64,000 bases of DNA from Pseudomonas sp. 7P_10.2_Bac1 (GTDB lineage: Bacteria > Pseudomonadota > Gammaproteobacteria > Pseudomonadales > Pseudomonadaceae), in contig NZ_JANLNV010000059.1 in NCBI RefSeq assembly GCF_025465935.1, positions 124,001 to 188,000 of the forward strand, in the 5' to 3' direction. A model generated the notes under the pieces. It was given only the letters and a program-made list of their open reading frames with translations, was not told the DNA's origin and did no database searches. Positions 39,515 to 48,438 of this stretch are shown here, in pieces (the stretch's first letter is position 1; every line of letters begins with the position of its first letter). The translations under genes were made by a program, and so were the position numbers.

Positions 39515-42289
39515 TTAAAACTTATATTCGAGCATACCGCTCAGTGTTCGTCCGCGCGCCAGACTCAAGTTATTAACATCCCCCATGGCAACAAAGTAGG
39601 CTTCGTCCGTAGCGTTTTCCATCACCAACGAAATATTAAAATCATCAGTCATCCAATAACTGGCATACAGGTCATAGACACTGTATTTTGGCCACATCGC
39701 CTGTTCAATGGACTTATAGCTGTGTGCATTTAGATCCTTGCCGTTACCTGGGCTGTAACGCAGGCGAACGCCTGCATCCAGACGCCGCTCCAGGAAGCGC
39801 GCACCAACCGTTAATGAACCTCGATCCGCAGGCATATAGGCTGCATTGCCCATTATTCCGCCGCAATCGACTGCGTTGTTATTCACTTCATCATCCAGCC
39901 ATTCACTTTCGCTGACAGGGCGAAGACCTATTTTCCCATCTGGCCGGGTATAACGCTCAATATAACTCTTAAGTTTTTTCCCATATTTTTTTGCTCCCCC
40001 CATGTAGTAGCGCTTGGAGCAAAAATCGTTACTACCAATCATATGGGTATAGCTCAAGTTCGTGTAAACACGCCCCATATCATAATTGGCTTGGTATTCA
40101 ACCCCTCGAAAGCGTGTATCATTCAAGTTATTAACGTACGCCAGATCGCCAAAATTACTAGTTGTCGTTTCCGGCAATGAAATACCGTACTGCATAAATG
40201 AAAAGTTTTTGATCCGATTATCAAAGTACGAGACTTTCATCCCCAGTCGGTCATTATTGAAAAACAACGACTCCTTGAAGATATTGAAACCTACCTCCCA
40301 GTCTTTGGACTCTTCAGCCTTGAGGAAAGGGTTTGGGAAGACCCGCTCAGGTGCTTCGCCACCATGGGGACGCCCGGTCATGAATACTTCTGTCACTGCC
40401 GGTGGACGCCAGCCTTTACCGACGTGAGAATACAGTTGCAGCCAATCCACTCCGGGCTTGATAGCGATGCCGAACGTTGGCGAAAAACGACCGCTCTCAT
40501 TGTCGACGTCATACATTTTTTCTACACGTTTGGCCGGATCGAGATTGATCACAGGCACGCCGTTCTCATAACGGACAATATTTTTCTCGTATAGCGTCAT
40601 GCCTGTTTTACCTTCCAGGCGATAGCGGTCATAGCGCAGACCACCGCTCAGGTTCAACCAACCGTCGTAGTCATACTCCAGATTACTGAACAGACTGGCC
40701 ATAGTCCGTTTGCCAGAGGGGTTCGCGCCCTCTACATAAGGCAGCGATTGTTCGTTGACGGCGGCCACTTTGTTGGTGCGCGGCGTGAATGTATCCTGAT
40801 ACATCTCCAGGCCGTAATTCACGCTCAACTGGCCATAGGTGTCGAAGTTGAACAGCGAGGTGTTTTGCACCATCCCGCCCCAGGTCTCCGTCTGGAAACG
40901 GTCTTTATAAGCACCAAAGGCGTTGTCAGCCGTGGCGTTATGCCGGGCGTTGGCGCGGTCCAGTTGCGTGTCGACGTAATACAGCTTGGCCTTTAGATCA
41001 ATCAATTCATTGTCCGGATTGAAGCTGTAATCAATCGCGTAGTTGGCCGTACTCAGGTTGTTTTTACTGTGCCGGACATAGTCATAACCTGACCCATCTG
41101 CCTTGGCATACGTCCAGGCATCATTGCTGTCGCTGTCAGTGTTCAGGTAACTCAACTGCACACGCTGGTTGTTCGGCAGGTTGAGACCGAACTTGGCCAT
41201 TTGCGATCGGGTCACGCTGCCTGCGTCACCGACTTCACTTTTCAGCCAGCTTTTCCAGGCTTCGCGGCGTACATCCTTGAGCCGGATCTGAGACCCTAAA
41301 TTGCCCGCATTCTGCCGCCCGCTGCGGTAATTACCGAAGTGCCGCTCGCTCACGGCAAACAAAGCATCACCAACGTCGTTACCAAAGGCGAACACTCCGC
41401 CACCGTTGAAATAGGTGCCGTTGCCCATGTTGCCAATACCGTTGCCAGCACGAATGCGCCCGCCAAACTCTTTGCCGTCTTTCAAAAAATCACTGGCTTC
41501 GAGGGTCCTGAAGGTGGCGATCCCCCCGATGACGCCAGCACCGCCCAGGGTCGACTGCGCGCCTTTGTCGATTTCAATGTCGGAGATCATTTCCGGGTCG
41601 ATCAGCATCACGCCATTGCGGTGCTGGTGGCCGTTGACGTTGAAGTTCTGGCGCATGCCGTCAACGTTCATGTTGACCCGGCCATAGTCTTGAACCCCAC
41701 GGATATTGATCGACAAGCCGGGGTCACGCTGGTCCACCGCGGTGTACACACCGGGAGTCTCTTCCAGCAGGTCAGCGGTATGACGGGGAGCGCGCTTGTT
41801 GATTTGCTCGCGGGTAATCACCGACACCGCTTGGGGCGTCTGGTACACCCAGTCAGCACCATTGCCGTTCTCACTGGCCGTCACCGAAGTAGTGCCCAAC
41901 GCCAGCGCGGCTTTGGCCTCGCCGCTCACGCGAGTCAGGGTCACTTGGCGTTCGCCGGTGAAGCGGTATTCCACCGGATTGCTGCCCAGCAGGCGTGCCA
42001 GGCCTTCTTGCACACCGAAGTCACCGTTAAGGGGCTGCGAAGCCAAGCCTCTCAGCATCTGGCTGTCAAACAGCACTTGCAGACCGGCTTGCTCGGCAAA
42101 CACCAGCACCGCTTTGTCCAGCGGCTGCGCCGGAATGTGGAAAGCGATGAATTCTTGCGCAATGGCGCTGCTGACTTTTTCAACGGCGTGCGCCGGTGCG
42201 TGTGCCGCCAACACGGCCAATATTCCAACATGTACAGCAAAGGCTAACCGGCTTGCGGGCTGCTTTCCTTTGCGCTGACTAACGACCAT
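39515..42289 (-). CDS. hasR: TonB-dependent haem/hemophore receptor HasR
   Basis: A 924-residue outer-membrane receptor that accepts haem from HasA. Order: signal peptide (to about residue 35, APAHA), an STN signalling domain (about 42-115, IPAQPLDKAVLVFAEQAGLQ), the plug, and a 22-strand-type barrel ending in MLEYKF. The heme-receptor box WRPP...NPFL encloses RPHGG with His642; the plug carries GHQHRNG, a candidate second ligand. The STN domain implies transmembrane signalling to HasS/HasI. The start at 42289 follows GGGGATAA; the longer frame to 42343 would cover the candidate Fur box. Confidence 0.96.
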   Translation of the reverse strand: MVVSQRKGKQPASRLAFAVHVGILAVLAAHAPAHAVEKVSSAIAQEFIAFHIPAQPLDKAVLVFAEQAGLQVLFDSQMLRGLASQPLNGDFGVQEGLARLLGSNPVEYRFTGERQVTLTRVSGEAKAALALGTTSVTASENGNGADWVYQTPQAVSVITREQINKRAPRHTADLLEETPGVYTAVDQRDPGLSINIRGVQDYGRVNMNVDGMRQNFNVNGHQHRNGVMLIDPEMISDIEIDKGAQSTLGGAGVIGGIATFRTLEASDFLKDGKEFGGRIRAGNGIGNMGNGTYFNGGGVFAFGNDVGDALFAVSERHFGNYRSGRQNAGNLGSQIRLKDVRREAWKSWLKSEVGDAGSVTRSQMAKFGLNLPNNQRVQLSYLNTDSDSNDAWTYAKADGSGYDYVRHSKNNLSTANYAIDYSFNPDNELIDLKAKLYYVDTQLDRANARHNATADNAFGAYKDRFQTETWGGMVQNTSLFNFDTYGQLSVNYGLEMYQDTFTPRTNKVAAVNEQSLPYVEGANPSGKRTMASLFSNLEYDYDGWLNLSGGLRYDRYRLEGKTGMTLYEKNIVRYENGVPVINLDPAKRVEKMYDVDNESGRFSPTFGIAIKPGVDWLQLYSHVGKGWRPPAVTEVFMTGRPHGGEAPERVFPNPFLKAEESKDWEVGFNIFKESLFFNNDRLGMKVSYFDNRIKNFSFMQYGISLPETTTSNFGDLAYVNNLNDTRFRGVEYQANYDMGRVYTNLSYTHMIGSNDFCSKRYYMGGAKKYGKKLKSYIERYTRPDGKIGLRPVSESEWLDDEVNNNAVDCGGIMGNAAYMPADRGSLTVGARFLERRLDAGVRLRYSPGNGKDLNAHSYKSIEQAMWPKYSVYDLYASYWMTDDFNISLVMENATDEAYFVAMGDVNNLSLARGRTLSGMLEYKF

Positions 42290-42322
42290 TTTTGTTATCC
42301 CCAGGCTTACATACTTTGTTAT

Positions 42323-42341
42323 GAGAATGAATCTCAATAGC
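42323..42341. promoter_or_regulatory. Candidate Fur box upstream of hasR
   Basis: GAGAATGAATCTCAATAGC matches 12 of 19 positions of the GATAATGATAATCATTATC consensus and lies 34 bp before the hasR start. Similar to the site upstream of hasI. Confidence 0.55.
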
Positions 42342-42487
42342 AAGACGAGCCAGTGGGGAAAAGTCAGTAAAGGTTTTTGCGATTAATTTTCAGAAGCCCG
42401 ATTTGGCTGATCAAACCCACCTGGACCGCGCCGTCTTCGACGCCGCGCAGCAAACAGGCCACCGCTAATCGAGAGCATCCCCCAATC

Positions 42488-42523
42488 GGTTCCCTCTCCT
42501 TCGGGAGAGGGCTAGGGTGAGGG
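42488..42523. repeat. Single CCCTCACCC-family module, reversed
   Basis: Hairpin CCCTCTCC-TTC-GGGAGAGGG followed by CTAGGGTGAGGG and preceded by CCCCCAATCGGTT, the reverse complement of the flank seen in the copy at 63858-63872. Located between hasS and hasR. Confidence 0.8.
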
Positions 42524-42538
42524 GGCTCTTGGATCAGG

Positions 42539-42565
42539 TCAAAAGATCGCGAGGCAAGCTCCTAA
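42539..42565. repeat. REP half-element
   Basis: TCAAAAGATCGCGAGGCAAGCTCCT is the right half of the REP palindrome, next to the hasS stop. Confidence 0.7.
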
Positions 42566-42575
42566 AGGGAACGGT

Positions 42576-43586
42576 TTAATAAATCAGGCTGACGCCTGCC
42601 AGTTGCACACGTTTGACGTGCAGTTCCTGGGTGAGTGTCTGTAAGGCGCTGTCGAGCATTTCGAGACGGAACACACCGCTGACTTGCCGGTCTGCCAACG
42701 CGCGGTTGGCCAGCACGATTTGCCCGGGACGGTAGCGGTTGAGTTGCTCAACCACCTGCGCCAACGGCTGGTGGTCAAACACCAGGACACCACGCCGCCA
42801 ACCGGTGGCCGCACTTAAATCGAAGCCCGCCAAAGGCTCTACCCCGTCCTGCGAACTGTAGCGCGCACTTTGCCCCTCTTGCAGGATCTGTCGGACAGGC
42901 CCATGAATGGGCGGTTTTTTCAGGCTGACGGCCACGCTGTGCTGCAGCACACCGACCCACGCCTGGTCACTGCTTTGGCGAGCGACGACGAATTGGGTAC
43001 CCAGGGCCTTGGTTTGCCCACCAGCACTTTGCACCACAAAGGGCCGAACCTCAGCCTCGCCCATCGGCGCTACATCAAACACGGCCGAGCCCGCCAGCAG
43101 GCTGATACGGCGCTCGTAGGTGTCATAGTCGATGCGGATGGCGCTCGAAGCGTCCAGCTCCACCGAACTGCCGTCGTCTAGCTGGACGGTGCGAATTTCT
43201 CCTACACCGGTTCGGTAGTCAGACTGCATGTTGATCAGCACGGTCGGGCCGCTGAGCCAGCCAACGGCCAATACCAGTGACAACGCGGCGGCGCGTGCAG
43301 CCCAGCGCAAGGGACGGCGGCGACGTGTGGCTGGCGCCGGGTGCGGTAACTTGGGGCGCTGGCGACGAGGGGCGGATGTTTGCAGGTGCAGGTCCAGGGC
43401 CAATGCCCCCATGGCCGCCCAGGTCTGCTGGGCGAACTGCAAGGCTGTCGTGTGGCGCTCATCGGCCGCCAACCACTGCTCGAGTTGCGCCTGTGCGGCT
43501 GCGTCCAGCTCACCGGCATGCAGGCGCACCGCCCACTCGGCGGCCGTCTCAGTGATGATCTGTTGTTCGCTGCCCTGGCTGTTCAC
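42576..43586 (-). CDS. hasS: FecR-family anti-sigma regulator HasS
   Basis: A 336-residue inner-membrane anti-sigma factor. The cytoplasmic N-terminal domain (about 1-90, with AAEWAVRLHAGELDAA and an Ala/Glu-rich helix) is followed by one membrane helix (AALSLVLAVGWLSGPTVLI, about 107-125) and a periplasmic FecR domain (GEIRTVQLDDGSSVELDASSA and onward). It would hold HasI inactive until the STN domain of haem-loaded HasR contacts it. The start codon is GTG. Lies between hasI and hasR on the same strand. Confidence 0.9.
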   Translation of the reverse strand: MNSQGSEQQIITETAAEWAVRLHAGELDAAAQAQLEQWLAADERHTTALQFAQQTWAAMGALALDLHLQTSAPRRQRPKLPHPAPATRRRRPLRWAARAAALSLVLAVGWLSGPTVLINMQSDYRTGVGEIRTVQLDDGSSVELDASSAIRIDYDTYERRISLLAGSAVFDVAPMGEAEVRPFVVQSAGGQTKALGTQFVVARQSSDQAWVGVLQHSVAVSLKKPPIHGPVRQILQEGQSARYSSQDGVEPLAGFDLSAATGWRRGVLVFDHQPLAQVVEQLNRYRPGQIVLANRALADRQVSGVFRLEMLDSALQTLTQELHVKRVQLAGVSLIY

Positions 43587-43671
43587 GTGTGAATCTCAAT
43601 TTCTCGTTATGTATAAGCAGTGACGTCTAGCTTGCCAATTCTCAGTAAACCGTTGGTCGACAGGGTACAGG

Positions 43672-44178
43672 TCATTTATCCGGTTCTTGCAGACGCTGCA
43701 TGACATACGCCAAAGCCTTGGACAGATGTTTTTGCACTGAGCTGTCAGAAATTTCAAGGTGGCGCGCCACTTCGGCGTGGGTCATGCCTTCGATGCGGTT
43801 GAGCCGGAAAATTTCCTGGGTGCGCTCGGGCAGTTCTGCCAATGCCTGTTTCAGCGCCGTGCGCTGTTGTTCAGCCATCGCCTGGGCCTCCAACCCTGCC
43901 AGTTCATCCTCGATCTCGGCCAATTCTTCTTGTGCCACGGAGTCGGTCTTGCGCCGGGCTTCCTGACGGATGTGGTCGACCAGCAGGTTGCCCGCCACGC
44001 GGTAAAGGTAACCGGGGGTGTTGTCGATCTGCTCCTTGCGCCCGCGCTCGGCCAGGCGCAAGAAACTCTCCTGGACCAGATCCGCTGCCAGCTGTGGGTC
44101 TCGTACCTTGCGCCCCAGATACCCGCGCAGGGTACTGGCATGCTTGAGGAACAAGCCCTTGAGGTCCATATCCGACAA
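43672..44178 (-). CDS. hasI: ECF sigma factor HasI
   Basis: A 168-residue sigma-70 of the FecI iron-starvation group. Region 2 (LRGYLGRKVRDPQLAADLVQESFLRL, about 17-42) and region 4 (ELPERTQEIFRLNRIEGMTHAEVARHL) are recognisable. It should direct hasR and following genes when haem is bound by HasA/HasR. I place the start at TTG 44178 because AGGGAG lies five bases before it; ATG 44169 is possible but badly spaced, and a further TTG at 44196 has no site. A candidate Fur box lies about 50 bp upstream. Confidence 0.87.
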   Translation of the reverse strand: MSDMDLKGLFLKHASTLRGYLGRKVRDPQLAADLVQESFLRLAERGRKEQIDNTPGYLYRVAGNLLVDHIRQEARRKTDSVAQEELAEIEDELAGLEAQAMAEQQRTALKQALAELPERTQEIFRLNRIEGMTHAEVARHLEISDSSVQKHLSKALAYVMQRLQEPDK

Positions 44179-44228
44179 ACCGACTCCCTGGAGCAAAAGG
44201 AAAAGGGGCGGCTATCTTACTTTTTATC

Positions 44229-44247
44229 GAGAATGATTTTCAATTGA
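44229..44247. promoter_or_regulatory. Candidate Fur box upstream of hasI
   Basis: GAGAATGATTTTCAATTGA matches 12 of 19 Fur consensus positions, with an intact AATGAT core and TCA half-site. It lies at the position expected for iron repression of hasI. Confidence 0.6.
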
Positions 44248-44410
44248 TATTGGCGCGTGGTCAGAACGTTCGATAAACGCCCACAAATGTGCTGAAAGCG
44301 CCCAGGTCATTCCCCTCACAATTGACCTGATTAACCGATTGGTACAATTTAAGGCGATCGACTGAGCCCGCTCAGACGACCACACAAAAACAACGCAGAG
44401 TTGCCTTGAT

Positions 44411-44851
44411 ATGCCCCCTATCGTGCTGATACTGAACGGCCCCAACCTGAACCTGCTGGGCACTCGAGAGCCCGGCATTTATGGCCATGAAACGCTCGCC
44501 GATATTGCCGACGTGTGCGGCAAAACGGCTACAGAAGAAGGTTTGCAGGTCGAGTTTCGCCAAACCAACCACGAGGGCGAGTTGCTCGACTGGATCCATG
44601 CCGCTCGCCTGCGCTGCGCCGCGATTGTGATCAACCCGGCGGCCTGGACCCACACCTCGGTGGCCATTCGCGATGCCTTGGTGGCCAGTGAGTTGCCGGT
44701 GATCGAGGTACACCTGTCAAACATTCACAGCCGCGAAGCCTTTCGTCATCACTCCTTCGTCTCGGGCATCGCCCAAGCTGTACTGTGCGGGTTTGGCAGC
44801 AACGGTTATCGCCTCGCGCTGCAACATCTCAGCCGCCAATTGAAGGGCTAG
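44411..44851 (+). CDS. aroQ: Type II 3-dehydroquinate dehydratase
   Basis: A 146-residue dodecamer-type enzyme that interconverts 3-dehydroquinate and 3-dehydroshikimate. Active-site segments are [18 protein letters not shown] (catalytic Tyr and Arg), the [13 protein letters not shown] loop, [18 protein letters not shown] and the [16 protein letters not shown]is segment. In pseudomonads one such enzyme serves biosynthesis and an extra copy serves quinate breakdown. The downstream quinate/shikimate dehydrogenase, quiC and uptake carrier argue that this one is catabolic (quiB role). It is followed four bases later by the dehydrogenase gene. Confidence 0.95.
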   Translation: MPPIVLILNGPNLNLLGTREPGIYGHETLADIADVCGKTATEEGLQVEFRQTNHEGELLDWIHAARLRCAAIVINPAAWTHTSVAIRDALVASELPVIEVHLSNIHSREAFRHHSFVSGIAQAVLCGFGSNGYRLALQHLSRQLKG

Positions 44852-44855
44852 CCGA

Positions 44856-45716
44856 ATGTCGACCTCAAGACCAGCGTCAGTATTGGCCGGGCTGATCGGC
44901 GCCGGCATTCAAGCATCCCGCACACCCGCACTGCACGAGCGCGAAGGCGAGGCACAAGGGCTGCGTTACACGTATCAACTGATTGATCTGGAGGCGCTCA
45001 AGCTCGACGTCAACGCCCTGCCCGACCTGCTGACAGCCGCAGAAAGTCTTGGCTTCAGCGGCTTGAACATTACCTATCCGTGCAAGCAGGCCGTCCTGCC
45101 CTGGCTGGACGAATTGTCTGATGAGGCCAGAGGAATCGGGGCCGTGAACACAGTGGTATTCAAGGACGGCAAGCGCATTGGCCACAACACTGACTGCTCA
45201 GGTTTTGCTGAAGGATTTCGACGCGGCTTGAGCGGCGTTGCCGTGCAGCACGTCGTCCAGATGGGCGCGGGGGGCGCTGGCTGTGCCGTGGCTCATGCCT
45301 TGCTCAGTGAAGGCGTACAGCAACTGGATATTTTTGATGTGGACATCGAGCGCGCACAGCATCTGGCGGACAATCTGAACCAGCATTTTTGCGCCACACG
45401 GGCCCGGGCAGGCACAGACCTTGAAACGGCAATGGCCCGTGCCGACGGGCTGGTCAATACCACGCCCATGGGCATGGCCAAACTACCGGGCATGCCCGTG
45501 CCGGCACACTGGCTGCGCCCTGCCATGTGGGTGGCCGAGATTGTCTACTTCCCGCTGCACACCGAACTGCTGCGCCACGCCCAAGCCTTGGGCTGCCGCA
45601 CGCTGGATGGCGGCAACATGGCCGTGTTCCAGGCGGTCAGGGCGTTTGAATTGATCAGCGGCAAAACCGCCGATCCGGCGCGCATGTTGGCGCACTTTCA
45701 GGCAATGAACGGTTGA
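44856..45716 (+). CDS. NAD-type quinate/shikimate dehydrogenase
   Basis: A 286-residue enzyme of the AroE/YdiB group. The N-terminal substrate domain has SRTPALHE and NITYPCKQ (catalytic Lys), then TDCSGF (catalytic Asp); the nucleotide domain has GAGGAG and, after beta 2, FDVDIERAQ. An acidic residue there favours NAD over NADP, as in catabolic quinate dehydrogenases. It likely oxidises quinate to 3-dehydroquinate and/or shikimate to 3-dehydroshikimate for the quiC route. GAAGG (44842-44846) is the ribosome binding site. Biosynthetic AroE is expected elsewhere in the genome. Confidence 0.88.
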   Translation: MSTSRPASVLAGLIGAGIQASRTPALHEREGEAQGLRYTYQLIDLEALKLDVNALPDLLTAAESLGFSGLNITYPCKQAVLPWLDELSDEARGIGAVNTVVFKDGKRIGHNTDCSGFAEGFRRGLSGVAVQHVVQMGAGGAGCAVAHALLSEGVQQLDIFDVDIERAQHLADNLNQHFCATRARAGTDLETAMARADGLVNTTPMGMAKLPGMPVPAHWLRPAMWVAEIVYFPLHTELLRHAQALGCRTLDGGNMAVFQAVRAFELISGKTADPARMLAHFQAMNG

Positions 45717-45756
45717 AGCAGGCCGCCCTCGCCATGCGAGGCGGCACGGCGCTCAA

Positions 45757-46440
45757 TCAGGCCTGCAGATAGCGCAGCACCGAATCGCAAATCATCTCGC
45801 GCTGACGCTGCTTAACCTGCGGGTCGGACAAGTCGATCTGAAAAATCTCACCCAACGTGTAGCGATTGGACACGCGATAAAAACAGAACGAACTGACCAG
45901 CAGGTGCACGTCCAGCGGGTTTAAACCGGGGCGGAACACCTGCTGCTCAACGCCGCGGCGCAGGATCTCTTCGAGGGCATGAACAATCGTGTCGTTCATG
46001 GCCTTGATGCCTTCCGAACGCTTGATGTATTCGCCCTTGTGGATATTTTCGACGCTGACCATACGCACAAAATCGGCGTTCAGGTCATGGTGATCAAAGG
46101 TGAACTCAACCAGCTTCTGGATCGCCTGGCGGGGTTCCAATTCATCCAGGTGCAGCAGGTTTTCGGTGCTGCGAATCTCGCCGTAGAGCTTCTCCAGCAC
46201 TTCGACGTAGAGCTGCTCCTTGCTGGTGAAGTAGTAATAGATCATGCGTTTGGAGGTGCGAGTGCGCTCCGCGATGGCATCCACGCGTGCACCCGCCAGC
46301 CCCTGTTCAACGAACTCGGAGAGGGCTTCCTGGAGGATGTTTTCGCGGGTTTTTTCCGGGTTGTTTTTCCGGGCTTTTCGCGGTTCGACTACGGGCGCCG
46401 TGGCGTCAGCGTCGGCCTCGACTTCTGATATCTGGGTCAT
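45757..46440 (-). CDS. TetR-family regulator of the quinate/shikimate cluster
   Basis: A 227-residue repressor: an N-terminal extension of about 25 residues, the TetR helix-turn-helix (RENILQEALSEFVEQGLAGARVDAIAERTRTSKRMIYYYFTSKEQLY, cited in pieces) and a helical ligand domain. It lies between aroQ-quinate dehydrogenase (convergent) and quiC (upstream, same strand). Candidate operators are an 11-bp hairpin immediately before its start and a 21-bp inverted repeat upstream of quiC. The inducer is probably a pathway intermediate; this is inferred. Confidence 0.88.
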   Translation of the reverse strand: MTQISEVEADADATAPVVEPRKARKNNPEKTRENILQEALSEFVEQGLAGARVDAIAERTRTSKRMIYYYFTSKEQLYVEVLEKLYGEIRSTENLLHLDELEPRQAIQKLVEFTFDHHDLNADFVRMVSVENIHKGEYIKRSEGIKAMNDTIVHALEEILRRGVEQQVFRPGLNPLDVHLLVSSFCFYRVSNRYTLGEIFQIDLSDPQVKQRQREMICDSVLRYLQA

Positions 46441-46447
46441 TACAGGC

Positions 46448-46473
46448 TCACGGCCATCGGAAGATGGCCGTGA
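46448..46473. promoter_or_regulatory. Perfect 11-bp palindrome abutting the TetR start
   Basis: TCACGGCCATC-GGAA-GATGGCCGTGA. It lies seven bases before the TetR ATG and has no T tract on the minus strand, so operator or translational structure is more likely than a terminator, although a weak quiC terminator is possible. Confidence 0.5.
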
Positions 46474-46527
46474 TTATGGCCCGAGCCGTTCAACGAAGGA
46501 AGCCAACAAACTTATTCGTACGTCGCC

Positions 46528-48438
46528 CTACAGCTTGGCCTGACGCACAGCCCCCGTCCGCGACTTGGCCATTGCCGCCAGACGGACCGCCACGTTAGCC
46601 GCGCCATAACCGGCATAACCATTCTTGCGCTGCAATAACTCAAAGAAGAAACGACCGGCAAACGGCTCGGTGTATACATGAAACAGTTCGCCGCCCTGGG
46701 CGTCGCGGTCGTAGAGCACGTTGAAGTAGGCCAGTTCGCTCAAAAACTCATCATCAAAATCAAAACGCGCCGCCAGATCGTCGTAGTAATTCAACGGAAT
46801 ATCCAACAGCGGTACGCCAGCGTCTTTGGCGCGGCTGACTTGTGCGAACAGGTCGTCGCACTCAAACGCAATGTGATGCACACCTGAGCCGCGATAACTC
46901 GACAGCGCGTGTGAGATGGCAGTGTTCTTGTTTTCAGAAATGTTCAACGGCAAGCGAATCGTGCTGCAACGGCTACGCAAGGCGCGGCTTTTTACCAGCC
47001 CATACGGGTCGGGCAACACCACTTCGTCATCGGCTTCAAAGTCCAGCAAGCCCTTGTAGAACAGCACCCACGTGTCGAGGCTGTCGGCCGGCAGCGCCAT
47101 GGCCATGTGATCAATGCGCTTGAGCCCACCTTGGGTTGTCGCAGCAGGGTTGAGGTTGAAGTCAGATTCGTACAGCGGTTTGCCCGCTTCGTCCTGATCA
47201 ACCAGATAAATCAGGCTGCCATCCGGTGCACGAACCGCCGCCAGCTCCAGCTCATTGGGGCCGACCAGGCCTCGATAAGGCTGGCCTTTATAGGCCACGG
47301 CACGGGCCAGCGCGCTGGCGCTGTCTTGCACACGAATGGCGGTGGCGCACAGCGAAGGGCCGTGGGCCTCAAAAAAGTTATGGCCGAAAGAATACGGCTC
47401 AGCGTTGAGGATCAAATTGATGTCGCCCTGACGCAGCAGGCTCACATTCTTGGAACGGTGCTGGCCCGCCTTGCTGAAACCCAAACGCTCAAGCCAATGG
47501 GTCAGTTGCGCACCCTGATCGTCATCGACCGCGAATTCAAGAAACTCGATGCCGTTGTAGTGACTGGCCTTGGGCGGCGAGAACAGCGGTTCAAGCGTCG
47601 CGGCAGGTACGGCTTGCTCGGCGAGGCGCTCGCGGGTTTTTTCTTCAAGGTAGAGCAACGAGCGCAAACCATCAGCGGCATTGGCGCGGGGAGGCGCGGC
47701 GCGAAAACCATCATTGAAAATTTCCAGCGAGAGCGGTCCGGTGTAGCCACTCTGAATGATCGGCGCCAAAAAGCCCGGCAAGTCGAACTCGCCCTGCCCC
47801 GGAAAACAGCGGAAATGGCGACTCCATTCCAGCACATCCATGGCCAGGATCGGCGCGTCGGCCATCTGCACAAAAAAGATCTTGTCTGCGGGAATCTGCG
47901 CAATCGCACTCGGGTCGCCGTTGAGCGACAGGGTGTGAAAGCTGTCGAGCAGCACACCCAGGCTCGGGTGATCGATGTGGCGCACCAGGTCCCACACCTG
48001 CTGCCAGGTATTGACGTGTCGTCCCCACGCCAGGGCTTCGTAGCCAATGCGCAGGTTTCGCGCACCGGCGCGCTCGGCCAACAGGCTCAGATCGTCCAGC
48101 AGGATCTGCCGGTCGCCCAGCGAATCGGCGGCAGTATTGCTGCACACCAGCACCAGGTCGGTGCCAAGTTCCTGCATCAAATCGAATTTGTGTTCGGCGC
48201 GGTCAAGGTTGCGCGCCAGCCGGTCGCGGCGGCAGCCTTCAAAGTCACGAAACGGCTGGAACAGGCTGATTTCCAATCCCAGGTCGGCACATATCTGGCG
48301 CACTTCGCGAGGGCTGCCGTCGTAATACAGCAAGTCGTTTTCAAAAATCTCGACCCCGTCAAAACCCGCTGCGGCAATGGCATCGAGTTTTTCTGGCAAG
48401 GTGCCGCTCAAGGAAACCGTGGCGATTGAACGCTTCAT
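46528..48438 (-). CDS. quiC: 3-Dehydroshikimate dehydratase QuiC
   Basis: QuiC converts 3-dehydroshikimate to protocatechuate. The 636-residue protein has two parts: an N-terminal sugar-phosphate-isomerase-like TIM barrel (about 1-290, catalytic; MKRSIATVSLSGTLPEKLDAI and LSLEIFNDGFRA) and a C-terminal HPPD-like vicinal-chelate domain (about 300-620; HMAMALPADSLDTWVLFYKG, HHIAFECDDLFAQV, GRFFFELLQRKNGY). The second domain carries metal-ligand-type His and Glu but its activity is uncertain. The start follows GGAGGTTACAA. It is divergent from the MFS uptake carrier. Confidence 0.95.
   Translation of the reverse strand: MKRSIATVSLSGTLPEKLDAIAAAGFDGVEIFENDLLYYDGSPREVRQICADLGLEISLFQPFRDFEGCRRDRLARNLDRAEHKFDLMQELGTDLVLVCSNTAADSLGDRQILLDDLSLLAERAGARNLRIGYEALAWGRHVNTWQQVWDLVRHIDHPSLGVLLDSFHTLSLNGDPSAIAQIPADKIFFVQMADAPILAMDVLEWSRHFRCFPGQGEFDLPGFLAPIIQSGYTGPLSLEIFNDGFRAAPPRANAADGLRSLLYLEEKTRERLAEQAVPAATLEPLFSPPKASHYNGIEFLEFAVDDDQGAQLTHWLERLGFSKAGQHRSKNVSLLRQGDINLILNAEPYSFGHNFFEAHGPSLCATAIRVQDSASALARAVAYKGQPYRGLVGPNELELAAVRAPDGSLIYLVDQDEAGKPLYESDFNLNPAATTQGGLKRIDHMAMALPADSLDTWVLFYKGLLDFEADDEVVLPDPYGLVKSRALRSRCSTIRLPLNISENKNTAISHALSSYRGSGVHHIAFECDDLFAQVSRAKDAGVPLLDIPLNYYDDLAARFDFDDEFLSELAYFNVLYDRDAQGGELFHVYTEPFAGRFFFELLQRKNGYAGYGAANVAVRLAAMAKSRTGAVRQAKL

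Noticed and set aside
42290..42343. N-terminal extension of HasR
   Set aside because: The extension covers the Fur-like box and places the signal peptide far from the start; the ATG at 42289 has a good ribosome site.
47107..48429. 440-codon plus-strand frame antisense to quiC
   Set aside because: Antisense shadow; quiC has the expected domains and ribosome binding site.
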